Assembly (NCBI GenBank): GCA_020080175.1
Contig: JAGHQL010000029.1
Location: 62,001-126,000, forward strand
DNA length: 64,000 bases
From: Glutinoglossum americanum
Taxonomy: Eukaryota; Ascomycota; Geoglossomycetes; Geoglossales; Geoglossaceae
Direction: 5' to 3'
In this document: positions 33,901 to 44,629 of the stretch, piece by piece
Numbering within the stretch: position 1 is the first letter of the stretch
Layout: each line of letters opens with the position of its first letter
Made by a program: the position numbers and the translations under genes
The notes under the pieces: generated by a model
What the model was told of the DNA's origin: nothing
Database searches by the model: none
What the model saw: only the letters and a program-made list of their open reading frames with translations

Positions 33901-35220
33901 AGCGGACGTAGATATTTTCGTTGGTGGGTATTGATGCTGCGGCTTCCAAAGACGATTGATGTTGTGAGAGGTAAGTAACGAGGTCTCCCAAAGGTTTTAT
34001 ATGTAATCGACTGTTGAAGAGGCAGATATGTGAAATGGTCGAGTACTCTGCAGTCACTCCCTGTTAAAGCGCGAAGTTCGACTCACTCTCGAAGACGCGG
34101 CAAGAGCCTCCCATCACGTGATCACAACCACTTCCCGCTGAAGCTATTTTCGTGTTCTCGCCCGCTCGCTCACTTTTCTTCCTTCGCTCCTCGCACGAAG
34201 AATCGCAATCAAAGCACACAAACGGGAGATCACTTTATGTCTCCAACAAAACACAGAACAGCTTTGGGAGAAAGTCCCCGGACATCCTGCCACTCTCTTC
34301 TTTGTGAAGATGCAAGCGGGCAAGCGGAAACGCGCCGCCATAGAAGCACTTGCGGCTTTCTCTCCTCCTTTCTCTTGGGGCTTTTGCGCCTTGAAGTAGT
34401 TTCGAGTGATGCACGCCGTTTGTACTATTGCTTACTTTCGACTTTGGTGTCTAGGAATGCATGGCGTGGTGGGGTGGGAGAGACCTTATGGACGAAGATA
34501 TGAGTCCGCGCTCTCTCATTCTCATTCGCTTGTTGACTAGCATTGGGTCGAGGGCGGGTCGTAGAAGGTGTACGTTTACTTGCTCTTCCTGTTGCGTGCG
34601 GCTTCCGGGGAATCATGGGAGGGAGAGACCATTTTCGTCGCGAATGATAGTTATGCGATTGCCCCATTTCCTTATTCATGCTTGTTTCCATTTCGGTGGC
34701 TTCCGCGTGGTGAGGAAATGGGGTAACTCGATGGGGCTTATTCTTGTTGCGAGGAGTCACCAACTTTTCACCGGGTCCGTAGCTTATGGAAAGCATCGGG
34801 GTTTGTGCCCTCTCTTTTGAGGGTCTGTTCCTCCGGGGTTGCCCGGTCAAACGGGTCGGACTTATGAAGTACGTTCAAGTGATGATATACCGATCATAGA
34901 GTCAAGCACTGAGGCAACACTATTTACTAGAGTTGGTTTTTGATGACTATGTATTCCTTCTGATGAACGACGTAGATGGAAGGGTTACTTGGATAATGTG
35001 TTCTTTTGTTCTTCCATTATTCTTTCTGTAGAACTGGGTATGGAGAACATGCTTTGTTCGAGGCCTACTGGAATAGTCGGGATCTGTCCTAAGAGTGACC
35101 GGAAAGTAGTCATATTTACGCTAAATTTAACACAATGCGGAATGATATTATTTATATCCATCTGCTCCGAAGCACATGTGTTAGGCAAAGAAGATGCTTC
35201 ACATCAGCTAGCACTTCCTA
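33901..35220. other. Upstream region of rae1 and 3' flank of kex1
   Basis: 1.3 kb without a supported gene. A frame on the minus strand (34425-34850) is open for 141 codons but its sequence is low-information, has no family look and overlaps an open frame on the other strand. The CACGTG palindrome lies at 34113-34122. Confidence 0.5.
34113..34122. promoter_or_regulatory. ATCACGTGAT palindrome (bHLH-type site)
   Basis: A perfect 10-bp palindrome with the TCACGTGA core bound by Cbf1-like bHLH factors in ascomycetes, about 215 bp upstream of the rae1 start. Function is inferred from sequence only. Confidence 0.4.
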
Positions 35221-37301
35221 TCATCGCTCGACTCGCCTCGTCGCCGTCTCATTGGCTTTGCCCCTCCCTAAGTCCTCCTCATCACTGCTTGCCCCTCCTA
35301 CACTATACCTTTCCCTCTCCATGTCTCCATCGTACCTTGACGTCTCAGCATTCAGGTCATCTAGCTCACTCTCGTCGAAATCCCCAGCCTCTACATCTCT
35401 TCCCACATGCTTATTTCTGAACCGTTCAAGCCTCATTCCTCTGCTGTCCGGTTGTTCCCTGGCAGCTACTCTGCCACCTCTAAAACGTGGCCTACTCCCC
35501 CCTAGTACTCCAATATATCCCCCGCGCCGCCTGCGGTCACGGTACACACACCAACCCCAAATCCCGGCAGCAATAGCGACAACTACTAGTGCGATCTCAC
35601 CAGATTTGTAATACGCATCCCAGGTAGCCTTCTGTAAACGCTGGCGTTCTGCCTCCTCTGCAGCTGTGCTATTAGGATGTCCGCCTACGCTCGTCTCCAG
35701 ACCCTTCTCGCCATCGATACGGCTATCGGCTGGTGTCCCACCGATGCTCGCGATATCGACGCCTATAAAGCGGTCTAACATGTCGCGGGTCCGACGCGGG
35801 TAATCAAATGGAACCATGTGGCTAGAGTTGTAAAAGAGAACGTAGGTCAGGTTCCGGGCTTCCTGATAAATGCCGGCCGGTTCGCCCTCGAAAGTCCAAC
35901 TCTGTCGTGGTGCCCATGTGCCGGGCGAGGTCTCGAAGCCTTTGCCGCCATTCCACTCCATATTATGGATCAGGTCTTCAGTGCCCATATAGTTGCAAAT
36001 GAGATCCTGATCGCCCGAGAAAAGTAATATGGGCATCTTCTCTAGTAATCCGGGCAGGAGCTCGATGGCCGGCTTGGAGTTACGGGCTTTGAACGCGCCG
36101 CTCACCGGACCAGAACATTCCTGCCATCCGGTACGTTTATCCGGGTTAACGTGGAGGGCTTCAAGAACAGCTGGCCGCCGGAGATAGGGGGTTACATCTG
36201 CCAGGTCTGGGGGCCAATTCATGCCGCAGCTGGGGTATGTGTCTTTGAGGCGAACATCATACATATTGACGCATTCCGATACGTCTCCTGTCCACTTCGA
36301 TGTCTCGCTCAAGATCGACGTTAGAACAGCTTCGCACTGTGGTTCGTCAATCGTCAAATTACCGCCGGCAACACGTTTGCTCAGAATGCTTAGACAAATG
36401 GATTGCTGTGCCTCTAGCCTAGTGGCGATTTCCGAACCACCTTGCACTAAACCTCGCTTATAGCTGTAGGGAAGGTATGCGTTGTACTGGTGCAGTGGCG
36501 AGATCCAGCCATTACCGATGAGAAGACCCTTTATATTCCAGATGTGATCAGGGTTTTCGTTGTTGCGGTTAAGGATCGCTTGGGCTATGTATGGAATGTG
36601 CTGTCCTGCGTAGGACTCTCCCGAGAGATATATCTGTAAATGCATTAGCACTAAAGTTTAGCGTTGGGCTAGGATGAATAGCCCACATCGTCATGCATAT
36701 ACTCTGGGAACATCGCGAAGAATTTCTCAAGGAAAATAACAAAGTGTGCGGCCATCTCATCAAGATCGTGCAGATAGCTGTCTGAATTCACATAGCTGAA
36801 CCCCGTTCCCACTGGCTGATCAACGAACAAAAGGTTGGCGAATTCGTCCCATGACCCAGGATTATATTTCAGATGAGCATCATCCTTCAGCCGATATGGT
36901 CCGACCTCTATCAGAGCCCCATCCATTGAGCTGCATCCCGGACCACCATTGAGCCAGATAACCGTGCGTTGTTTATTGGCAATGTGCCGATTTTGGAAGT
37001 GCCAGAAGAACAGATTACCGTTAGTAGAAGGGTCAACCTCGATGTGACTAAAAGGTTACGGGACATGCGTTAGCAACTCAGCAATGCAGGATTAAACAGA
37101 CCATTGGAGAGGAGTCCCATACCCAGCGTGCATCTTCAGCAGAGGTCCGTCAGGTTGCCCCGGGAGGCTGTGAATAAAGTAGTCCGCAGAAGTTTCTCCC
37201 GCCACGGCGCGCAGGGGCAGAAGCAGAGCGGATAGAAGACCACATGCCAGAACGCCGGTAACATTACTACCACACCTTCTAGAAGGAGAAAACCAGCGCA
37301 T
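35221..37301 (-). CDS. KEX1: Pheromone-processing serine carboxypeptidase Kex1
   Basis: Late-Golgi membrane carboxypeptidase that trims C-terminal Lys/Arg after Kex2 cleavage. Three exons (37123-37301, 36687-37047, 35221-36633) give 650 residues, the usual length. A basic N-terminus and hydrophobic core ([19 protein letters not shown]) form the signal sequence, followed by [20 protein letters not shown] and [21 protein letters not shown]10 motifs are [10 protein letters not shown], the nucleophile in [14 protein letters not shown], Asp in [12 protein letters not shown], and His in [11 protein letters not shown] single transmembrane helix ([20 protein letters not shown]) precedes a cytosolic tail rich in Arg, Asp and Glu. 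The domain order and catalytic triad are complete. The gene is tandem with ice2 on the minus strand. Confidence 0.97.
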
Positions 37302-38318
37302 TTATTTAATACAGAAATAAAGAGATGAAAGCAACGAAAAGAGGTGTCCCGAACACCTATATCTAAGCGAACGCTCACAGGTGTTTTGGAGTCTTATTAT
37401 TGCAAGGCTGCATTGAAAGAGTTGACACTCCTGAAAAAAGTAGCCAAGAGGAGAGTCCAGTAGTCTGCCGGTGATCGGTATTGCTTGTTATATGCGTGTC
37501 GTGCGTCGGTTCTTGTATTGGAAAAGAGATGGGAGCTTTTACCTCGCCAGGGTCTTGGCGCCTCAGCCAACCTTTGTAGCTAAGGGGCTTGGAGGTATTA
37601 TACCAAAATAGTGCGTTGTTGATCACCAACTCCATATAGATGTTTGCTTAGTGGGTTATTTAGGCATATACTGCCGCCTTGTTGAATATCATTCTTTCAT
37701 TAGACTATCTGCTTGAACGACCTTTGGCAGAAAACCAGCTGCTGACTCCCGGAGAGCTGAAAGTGCGATGATAGCTTTAACATGTTCGAAAGAAAACACC
37801 GTGGCGGCTGAAGGGGAAAGGAGATGACCACACACAGGGCAGCGACAATTGCGCGCGACACCGCTAAGATAAACGGTATATCGCCAAATCATGTACCCCC
37901 TGGGTCACTCCGTCCCTTTAGCTCTTGTGCTGGAATTACAATCATGGGGGCTATAGTGCTGCGATATCAGGGGGGCTATCTATGCTTCCACTATTGATGC
38001 GGGCCGACTGGACGATACAGAAAACGAATCAGAAGAAGAGGCGAGTCCGTAGGAATGAGCGAGCAATGGCGATTCAAGGGGATTCGCACTGAATAACCGT
38101 TTATTCATTCCACATGGCCGATTGGGTTGGTGTGAAGTATCTCTTGCTCTAGGCTGGCAACTAGAAAAGATGTCTGCGCCGTTAGGCTCTTCTGTCAGAT
38201 CACACAGGCAGAGTAGTTCTGTTCCCAAATTTGTTGTAGTTTGCCCCTGCTGGTGATCTGTCAACTCTCGGCATAGACTTGCCGACTCTCAAAAACCGCC
38301 GCGAAGGAGATGGGCAAA
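37302..38318. other. Intergenic, kex1 upstream
   Basis: One kb between the kex1 start and the end of ice2. Minus-strand open frames at 37375-37635, 37689-37892 and 37980-38264 are short and unrelated to known families. Presumably the kex1 promoter and the ice2 3'UTR. Confidence 0.5.
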
Positions 38319-39784
38319 TCAATCGGCCTTCCAGTTCCCAGTTAAGTCACTATCCATATCGTCCTTGCCGAGATACAGCTCTAGAGCGTAAAGTGCCATC
38401 GTTGCCCCAACATTTATCCACCTCCACACTCCACCACCAACATCTCCTCCTTGGCTCCTCCACCACTCTCCAGGTTCCCCACCACCGTTCGCTGACGAGG
38501 ATGCGAAATGCTGCATCAACAAGCTAGTGTAAACCGACACCAGAATGCTGGGACTGAACCAGCTTAGTAATCCGAGCAGTCTGCCTGCGGCGTCGGAGTC
38601 TTCGAGCGACGCTTCCTGCTCCAAGCCCCGTGCACCAGATTCGCGGACGGCAGGAATTATCCGAGTAGAGGCGTAGAGAACAAAGAGCCTGTAGGCAAGG
38701 GAGATAATGACTGAGGGTGTGATCGTTGCGAGCGCAGCAGAGGCAAATGCGAACGCAGAGTGTATAGTCGAGGGAAGCGTTGAAAGTATGTGGACGAGGG
38801 TTGTGTAAGACGCCATGACAATTGGCGGAAAGGGCGGAAAATCCGCTGGCGATGAAGCCAGCGGGACTGAAGTAGGAGCCGAGCCAGAGGGGAGGTAATC
38901 TGTGAATATCTGATACATGCAGAGGACAATGTATGCAAACTGGTAGATCTGTGTTTTAGCATATGGTTTGCGCGGCAATTAAGATGATGTCTCAGTAAAC
39001 TTACCAGAAGAGAACTCTCCACAGGGTTTCCTCTACCACTGCCAATACCCCATGCGCATAGGAATACTGCGCAGGTTATCGTAACGCCGATCAGCGTCGC
39101 ATCGCCATTACCGATCTCAGGAAATCTTGTGATCCTCCATAAGAAGTAGACTGAACTGGATATTATGGACGCGGACATGACTAATAATCCGATCTGTCGC
39201 CAGACGCAAATCAGTGTCAGTATATTGCTCTTTGGTTCATGTAACATACTCTGCGAAAGCCATACCATCCAGCTGTCGCTTCTTCTCCTGTTGACCAACC
39301 ATCGACTTATCTGTCCTGCTGCCTGAATAACCAGTAGACTACAGAAGCCTTCGCACAGCTGAAAAACCGGCGTTGACCATCTCAGCAACTTGTCCCAGCC
39401 TCCGACAGCAGTCATTTCAAGAAGGCCCTCCCTACCAAATACCCACTCCTTGAAGCCCGTATGTTGTTGTCGCTTTCCGAAAGTCTTCTCAACCCACCCG
39501 CTGCTGTTATCTGCATCGATAGAAAAGCGGTTCAAGCTCCAGATCAGCAGCGACGGTAGCAAAATCCATTGCGTCCATCCGATCGACTTGACCAGTGCCC
39601 ATCGAAATCGTGAGCGGTCAGGAGGGGTGATGATTCGGAGTATCGAATAGACAAAGTAGAACGACGCTAGCGATAAAGAATATGCCAGTCCGCAGGTGCG
39701 GCCACCAACGTCGAACGCAAGAGGGATGGAGAAGATGACCGAGGTCAGGAAGATGACAGAGGAGATGACACGGAACAGCAACAT
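38319..39784 (-). CDS. ICE2: ER membrane protein Ice2
   Basis: Polytopic ER protein needed in yeast for cortical-ER inheritance and for linking lipid droplets to ER membrane synthesis. Three exons (39266-39784, 39005-39193, 38319-38948) give 445 residues. The N-terminus has SVIFLTSVIFSIPLAFDVGG and TCGLAYSLSLASFYFVYSIL, which fit the start of the ICE2 family; further hydrophobic segments include WILLPSLLIWSL, GLLVMSASIISSSVYFLW, ATLIGVTITCAVFLCAWGIG and IYQFAYIVLCMYQIF. The C-terminal half has more membrane segments and ends DDMDSDLTGNWKAD. An open frame extends upstream without ATG, so I start at ATG 39784. The first intron (72 nt) is a multiple of three and stop-free. Confidence 0.85.
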
Positions 39785-40449
39785 CAGCGCTACGAGCGCT
39801 GGGGTCCGAAACGAGGAGCCCAGCAAAAGGTCAAGGAGAGGAGACGGAGGAGTTTGACGCGCTATCGACGCGCTGGCAGCGCGTTGGAAGACGTTTGGAG
39901 CAAACTAGAAGGTTGGGGTTGCTGCTCTGTTCGTTCTTATAGGAGTTGTGTAACGTGTGCACGCTTATCTGGTTCCCCAGCACATTTTTTTATCGTCACG
40001 TGCACGACGGGCAGCCTTGTTCGTGAGTCAAAGTCAGTATCGCTGGTATCGCTGGTATCGCTGGTAGGCAGAAGCCTGTGGTTGTTGTTTTGCTGCGTCG
40101 CGGAGTCACCACTGAGCTTAGGCTGTACAGCTGCCCGAAGCTGGTTGGATGTTGAGATCGGGAAGATCGTAAGATCGTTCCTCTCGTAAGATTATCCCAT
40201 TCGGGTCGCACGCGTCCGCAGAAAATACATGTACCATATTGATCGCAACGATTTTTCCATAGTTCGGAATATTCAAGGTCAAGAGTAGAAATAGAGCTGT
40301 AGCATTCTTTTCTCCGACTAGGAGACATAGAGGGACATTATGTTGCGCTTGTAGTCGTGATGCGAATTTCCTGCCTTGCAGCAGATCCTCTTGGCTCGCA
40401 TCTGCCTTCTCCGACAAACACAGTACAACCTATCTCGGGTGAGATCCGT
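39785..40449. promoter_or_regulatory. Divergent promoter region of ice2 and myg1
   Basis: 665 bp between divergent starts. It has a CACGTG core near 39997 and a TATCGCTGG 9-mer repeated three times at about 40039-40065. Both may be regulatory, but this is only inferred from position. Confidence 0.4.
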
Positions 40450-41621
40450 ATGCTCAGAACGATTGCACGAATGACATCTGAAGGATCTGCTGCGAAACGT
40501 TTAAAGATGTCTTCACCTACAATTGGTACCCACAAGTATGTCTCTGCAATCCGAGGCGCTCCACGGATGTGGTCGAAGGTGTGAAACTAAGCAATAGCCC
40601 TCATAGTGGTCACTTCCACGCCGACGAGGCTCTTGCGGTTTATCTCCTCCGTCAACTTCCTACTTTCACAGCTAGTACCCTCATCCGTACTCGGGACCCT
40701 GCACTTCTCGAAACCTGTACCATTGTCGTCGACGTAGGCGGTGAGTACGACCCAACTAAGCATCGGTATGATCACCACCAACGTAGCTTCAATGAAACAT
40801 TCCCGGGTCACAATACCAAGCTCTCTTCCGCGGGACTCGTCTTCCTACATTTTGGTAAAGAATTGTTAGCGATAACCCTGAAAGTCTCCCAGGCGGATGA
40901 GAAAGTCGGCATCCTCTGGGAAAAGCTCTACAAAGATTTCATCGAGGCGATCGACGCAAATGACAATGGCATCTCCGTCTACGATTCTGCTGCTCTTAGC
41001 GCAGCTAATATTGAGAAGCGCTTCCATGACTCAGGGCTCTCGATCGCGTCTCTTGTGGGCGACCTCAACCCCAGCTGGAACGACCCTCCACCGCCTTCTA
41101 ACCAACCCCCACAGGGCTACGAAGATACCCATTTCGAGTTGGCCAGCATCCTCATCGGTGAAGCTTTCATGCGCAAGTTAATGTATTACGCCAGTGCTTG
41201 GCTCCCAGCCCGCGATGTTGTTCATGCCGCCTACGCTGAACGCAAGACCTATGACTCTCGCGGACGCATACTTGTCTTCAAGCAACCTGTCCCATGGAAA
41301 GACCACCTCTACACCCTCGAAGAATCCTCTCCCCCGCCATCTCCCGATAATAGCCTAGTCCTCTACGTCTTATACCCCGAAACGAAACCTTCAGAGGCAG
41401 TCCCTCACCCTAAATGGCGTATCCAAGCCGTCCCTGAATCCCCATCTTCTTTCGCCTCCCGAAAGGCATTGCCTGAAGCCTGGCGCGGGGTCCGCGATGA
41501 GAAGCTCGACGAGGTGGCTGGGGTACAGGGAGGGGTGTTTGTGCACGCGAGTGGGTTTATCGGAGGAAACAAGACGTGGGAAGGTGTACGGCGGATGGCA
41601 GAGAAGGCGGTGGAGATGTGA
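40450..41621 (+). CDS. MYG1: Myg1-family DHH-like 3'-5' exonuclease
   Basis: Conserved exonuclease of the DHH/MYG1 group; the human protein acts on RNA in nucleolus and mitochondria. Two exons (40450-40535, 40592-41621) give 371 residues. The splice restores SPTIGTHN then NSPHSGHFHADEALAVYLLR, containing the HFHADE metal motif. Further motifs are TIVVDVGGEYDPTKHRYDHH (Asp and the DHH-type histidines), AGLVFLHFGKEL, FIEAIDANDNGISVYD and the C-terminal HASGFIGGNKTWEGVRRMAE. The ATG at 40450 gives a short basic leader (MLRTIARMTSEGSAAKRLKM) that could direct mitochondria; ATG 40471 gives 364 residues without it. KRLK near the start could be a nuclear signal. Confidence 0.93.
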
Positions 41622-43483
41622 TTCTGGCGGTTGGGGCTTTAGGGAAAGTGGTACTCTCGGGGGTTAGGATTCTTCCGCCGGTCCGCTCAAAATAGGCCAA
41701 CGGGCAATTTATGAGCCTTATTTGGATCTCCGCGGCATAACCACGTGGTTTATAGTGGCGGCTTTTTATGAGCCTCGAGGGAAACGAGGATAGATTGGAA
41801 AAAAAAAAAAGGCAACCTTTCTAGTGTACTGCATACATGCCAACGATGTCGGTCCATCGCAACCGCGAAAATGCCCGAACCTTGACATGCCTGCCACGCT
41901 ACTTCGGGAGATTGCCACCTGCCGCAAAAAGAAAAATGTTGTATGGAGAAAAAAAGGAATTAAGTGTGGCTAGGAGAATGTTTGTTTTTCAAAAATAAAA
42001 ATACCCGACTACCAAGATGATTTCCGTGTGACGTTACACGTGATGGGTGATAATGGAAATGCCAGAGGATAACTTCATACACAGGATTTTGAACGCTTGG
42101 GACGCCCTTCCTGGCACGACCTGACACATCCCTGTCAGCAATTTTTTTTTCTTTTCTGCTTCTAGATCATTAGGGTTATTTTTCCCTATGCCATTTTACG
42201 GCACTTAATCCGCGGTATCGGAAGGCTTCCACCCAGGAGGCTGGGTGGACCTCGGAACAGGGAAGTGGGAGGGAAGGGATGGAGGAGGGGGGCAGGGCTA
42301 TGCAACGCATTGACGCACTTCATTCTCCAACATGGTATGGCCGTGGCTGGCAGGCCTTGTATACAAGGGGTCTCTAATATAGAGACGGGAAATGTTTCGC
42401 ATGGATATCATGGAGATTTTTTTTTTGGCATAACGCGCGTTCGTGGGGAAACAACTTTGAATAAGCCTTCAGACGTCATCTCCGTTTGTCATTGTCATGT
42501 CAGGACCTCATTCCATCCGTCATATGTGTATCTACAAGACAGGGTAAAGATAAGCTGAAAGTAAAAGCCTACCTGCGTGGGGCAAAAAGAGGAAAAAGGT
42601 ACAAACCCCTTCCGAATCAATTATCAAATACATTTGAGATCCCACCACCCCGATCGGCCCCTAGTCCATGCATGCAATCCGTTAAACCCTACAAATGCGT
42701 ATCCGAGTGGGGAAATTTTCCGTTAACCCTCGGGGAAAGAAGAAGAAAACAGGTAGAGATAAGCATCTCTAAGTAAAATGGAAGGCTAACGTAGAGCCGT
42801 TAAAATGCATTCATTCAACAGAAACGTAAGAGTAACTAAGTACAGAGAAGTAAGGATGTGAGGAATAACAACAAAGATGCAAAACTCCGAATGTCCGAGC
42901 CCGTCTTTATTTCCCATTTGACCGTAAAAATAGTTGAAGTCCGATTTTGGCTCAAAAGCGAAAGTTTTTGGATATCAGCACGGATGGCCAATAATAGAGA
43001 TAGGATTTCGATGTCCTAGCTAGTTGTGTTTTAGCCAATTGGGTGTGGGGAACAGCGATGACGAGGATGAGAGCCTCATGGTGCAGCTGCGAAGCCGCTG
43101 ATGCAGGTCGAGTAATAGATGTAGTCCATAATCAATCGTGAGAACGGGTGTTTCGCGATGGGGTACGGTGGACGGTAACAATGGCTGGGTGGTGAATAGA
43201 GCAGAAAGTAGATGATCTACATATCCACTCTCGGGAATAACAGATTCCATAACTTCCGTGACACCGAGCATAGGATGATAGGATGGCGAGAAAACTCTGC
43301 ATAGACCACACGGTTCAAGAACAAGGGATCGAAGCCATCCTGTCCGTAGAGCCGTGGTAATCAAATATAGGGCTTCCGAAGAACGACGATTTTAGAAATA
43401 AGATTCTCTTTTCGCTTTCGCGCGTGCTCTTAGACCCAGGCTATGTATACTATGGCACCCATGATACGGTTAATGCTATAGTA
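41622..43483. other. Convergent 1.9-kb intergenic region
   Basis: Lies between the 3' ends of myg1 and the RGS gene. It has A-rich runs near 41800-41812 and 41950-42002 and T-rich runs near 42144 and 42419. Minus-strand frame 43020-43364 and plus-strand frames at 42265-42776 show no family features. No gene is supported. Confidence 0.55.
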
Positions 43484-44629
43484 TCACAATAGATGCCCCT
43501 CGTCTTCAAGCTCCGGGCAGCGATGATGGTCCCTTAAGCCGCCAATCGACTTCTTCTTCCAACCTAGTCTCCCAGTCATCTTCTTCCATGTGTTGTCGGA
43601 TTTGGATTTCGGGCTTGAACCCCCAGCATCGCTAGTTGGAGGAGTTGTCGGTGGTGTCATCGGCCCTGCGGAGGCACTCGATGCACTACCAGAATCATCT
43701 GTTAACATGTCTCCGCTTCCGTAGGAACTGCCACTGCTGATGTATGCAGAAAGCCTGTTGTTCCGCGCGAAACCAGACATGGTTTGGCTTGAGGGTGATA
43801 AAATGCGGCTTGACCGAAGACCGGTTCTGGAGGGAGAGTAGGAGGAAGGCGAAAAATCCGCCATAGATGGCGGTGGCGGTGAGGATTCACGCCGCGAGCG
43901 CGAGTGGGTATAGATCATTCGATCGTCTAGACTGCCTCGCATGTAGACATTTTCGTCGGAAGAGTTCCAAGGAGACACAGATTGTGCGTTTCTGCAGTTC
44001 GATATGCTGTTAAGAAATGGAACAAGAACAGACCCGTCCATAAGTTCGTATATAATCTTCACCGCCTGATCCAGCGAGTCGGGTGGAGGCGGGTAATTGT
44101 GGTTCGGGAGAGATAACAGACGATCTCGAACATCACTGGGCAAATTGACTTCTCTAGGGCCATTAGGTGTAATGTAGGCGTCTAACAGGCGCTGCCATAG
44201 CATCTTGACATAGCTGCAGGCCTCACTGTCGGGTGATATGGCGGAACTGAATGCCTCGTTGTAGTGTTTTCGATATCGTGATGCATCCATCGTGAACTCC
44301 AACGTCTCCAAGCAATGGTTCTGTGATAGGTAGGCCATGAATTGCGATAGCGTCCATGGTGGCGGCGCTGTGTTCGAAAGTATTTCTGCCAGCGTTGGCC
44401 ATCGAGGGCAGTATGGGCCTTGTGCTTGTGGTATGGCACGAGGGCAATATGGACCTTGTGCCTGCGGTATGGCGACGCTAAGCGGCCGCGAAGATGCTCT
44501 ATATTCATCGGTCGACATAGTACCCTCGTCGTCCGCCTCGCAGTCGTAGAAACTGCCGGGCGCTGCGTTCCGAGATGTATCTGTTGATATGAACAGAGTT
44601 GGTGTGCGTCGTGACTTCCGACCGATCAT
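43484..44629 (-). CDS. RGS-domain regulator of G-protein signalling
   Basis: GTPase-activating protein for a heterotrimeric G-alpha subunit, by family. A single exon encodes 381 residues starting MIGRKSRRTPTLFISTD. A tandem 12-residue repeat (AIPQAQGPYCPR twice) lies at residues 53-76. The RGS domain begins with PTLAEILSNTAPPPWTLSQF, has MAYLSQNHCLETLEFTMDAS, runs through MLWQRLLDAYITPNGPREVN and ends near residue 210 at MDGSVLVPFLNS. The C-terminal third is Ser/Pro-rich (SSYSPSRTGLRSSRILSPSS) and ends with a basic stretch. The early placement of RGS without DEP domains excludes the FlbA class. Which Rgs paralogue it is cannot be fixed without alignment. Confidence 0.88.
   Translation of the reverse strand: MIGRKSRRTPTLFISTDTSRNAAPGSFYDCEADDEGTMSTDEYRASSRPLSVAIPQAQGPYCPRAIPQAQGPYCPRWPTLAEILSNTAPPPWTLSQFMAYLSQNHCLETLEFTMDASRYRKHYNEAFSSAISPDSEACSYVKMLWQRLLDAYITPNGPREVNLPSDVRDRLLSLPNHNYPPPPDSLDQAVKIIYELMDGSVLVPFLNSISNCRNAQSVSPWNSSDENVYMRGSLDDRMIYTHSRSRRESSPPPPSMADFSPSSYSPSRTGLRSSRILSPSSQTMSGFARNNRLSAYISSGSSYGSGDMLTDDSGSASSASAGPMTPPTTPPTSDAGGSSPKSKSDNTWKKMTGRLGWKKKSIGGLRDHHRCPELEDEGHLL
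44402..44473 (-). repeat. 36-bp tandem coding duplication
   Basis: Two adjacent 36-bp units inside the RGS gene encode the same 12 residues (AIPQAQGPYCPR). They differ at five positions, all third bases of codons, and every difference is synonymous. Confidence 0.95.

Noticed and set aside
34425-34850. 141-codon minus-strand frame between rae1 and kex1
   Set aside because: Low-information sequence with no family resemblance, and an equally long frame lies on the opposite strand.
40855-40892. Possible 38-nt intron inside myg1 (GTAAAG to CCCAG)
   Set aside because: Too short for a spliced intron, and the in-frame reading (HFGKELLAITLKVSQADEKV) fits the family.
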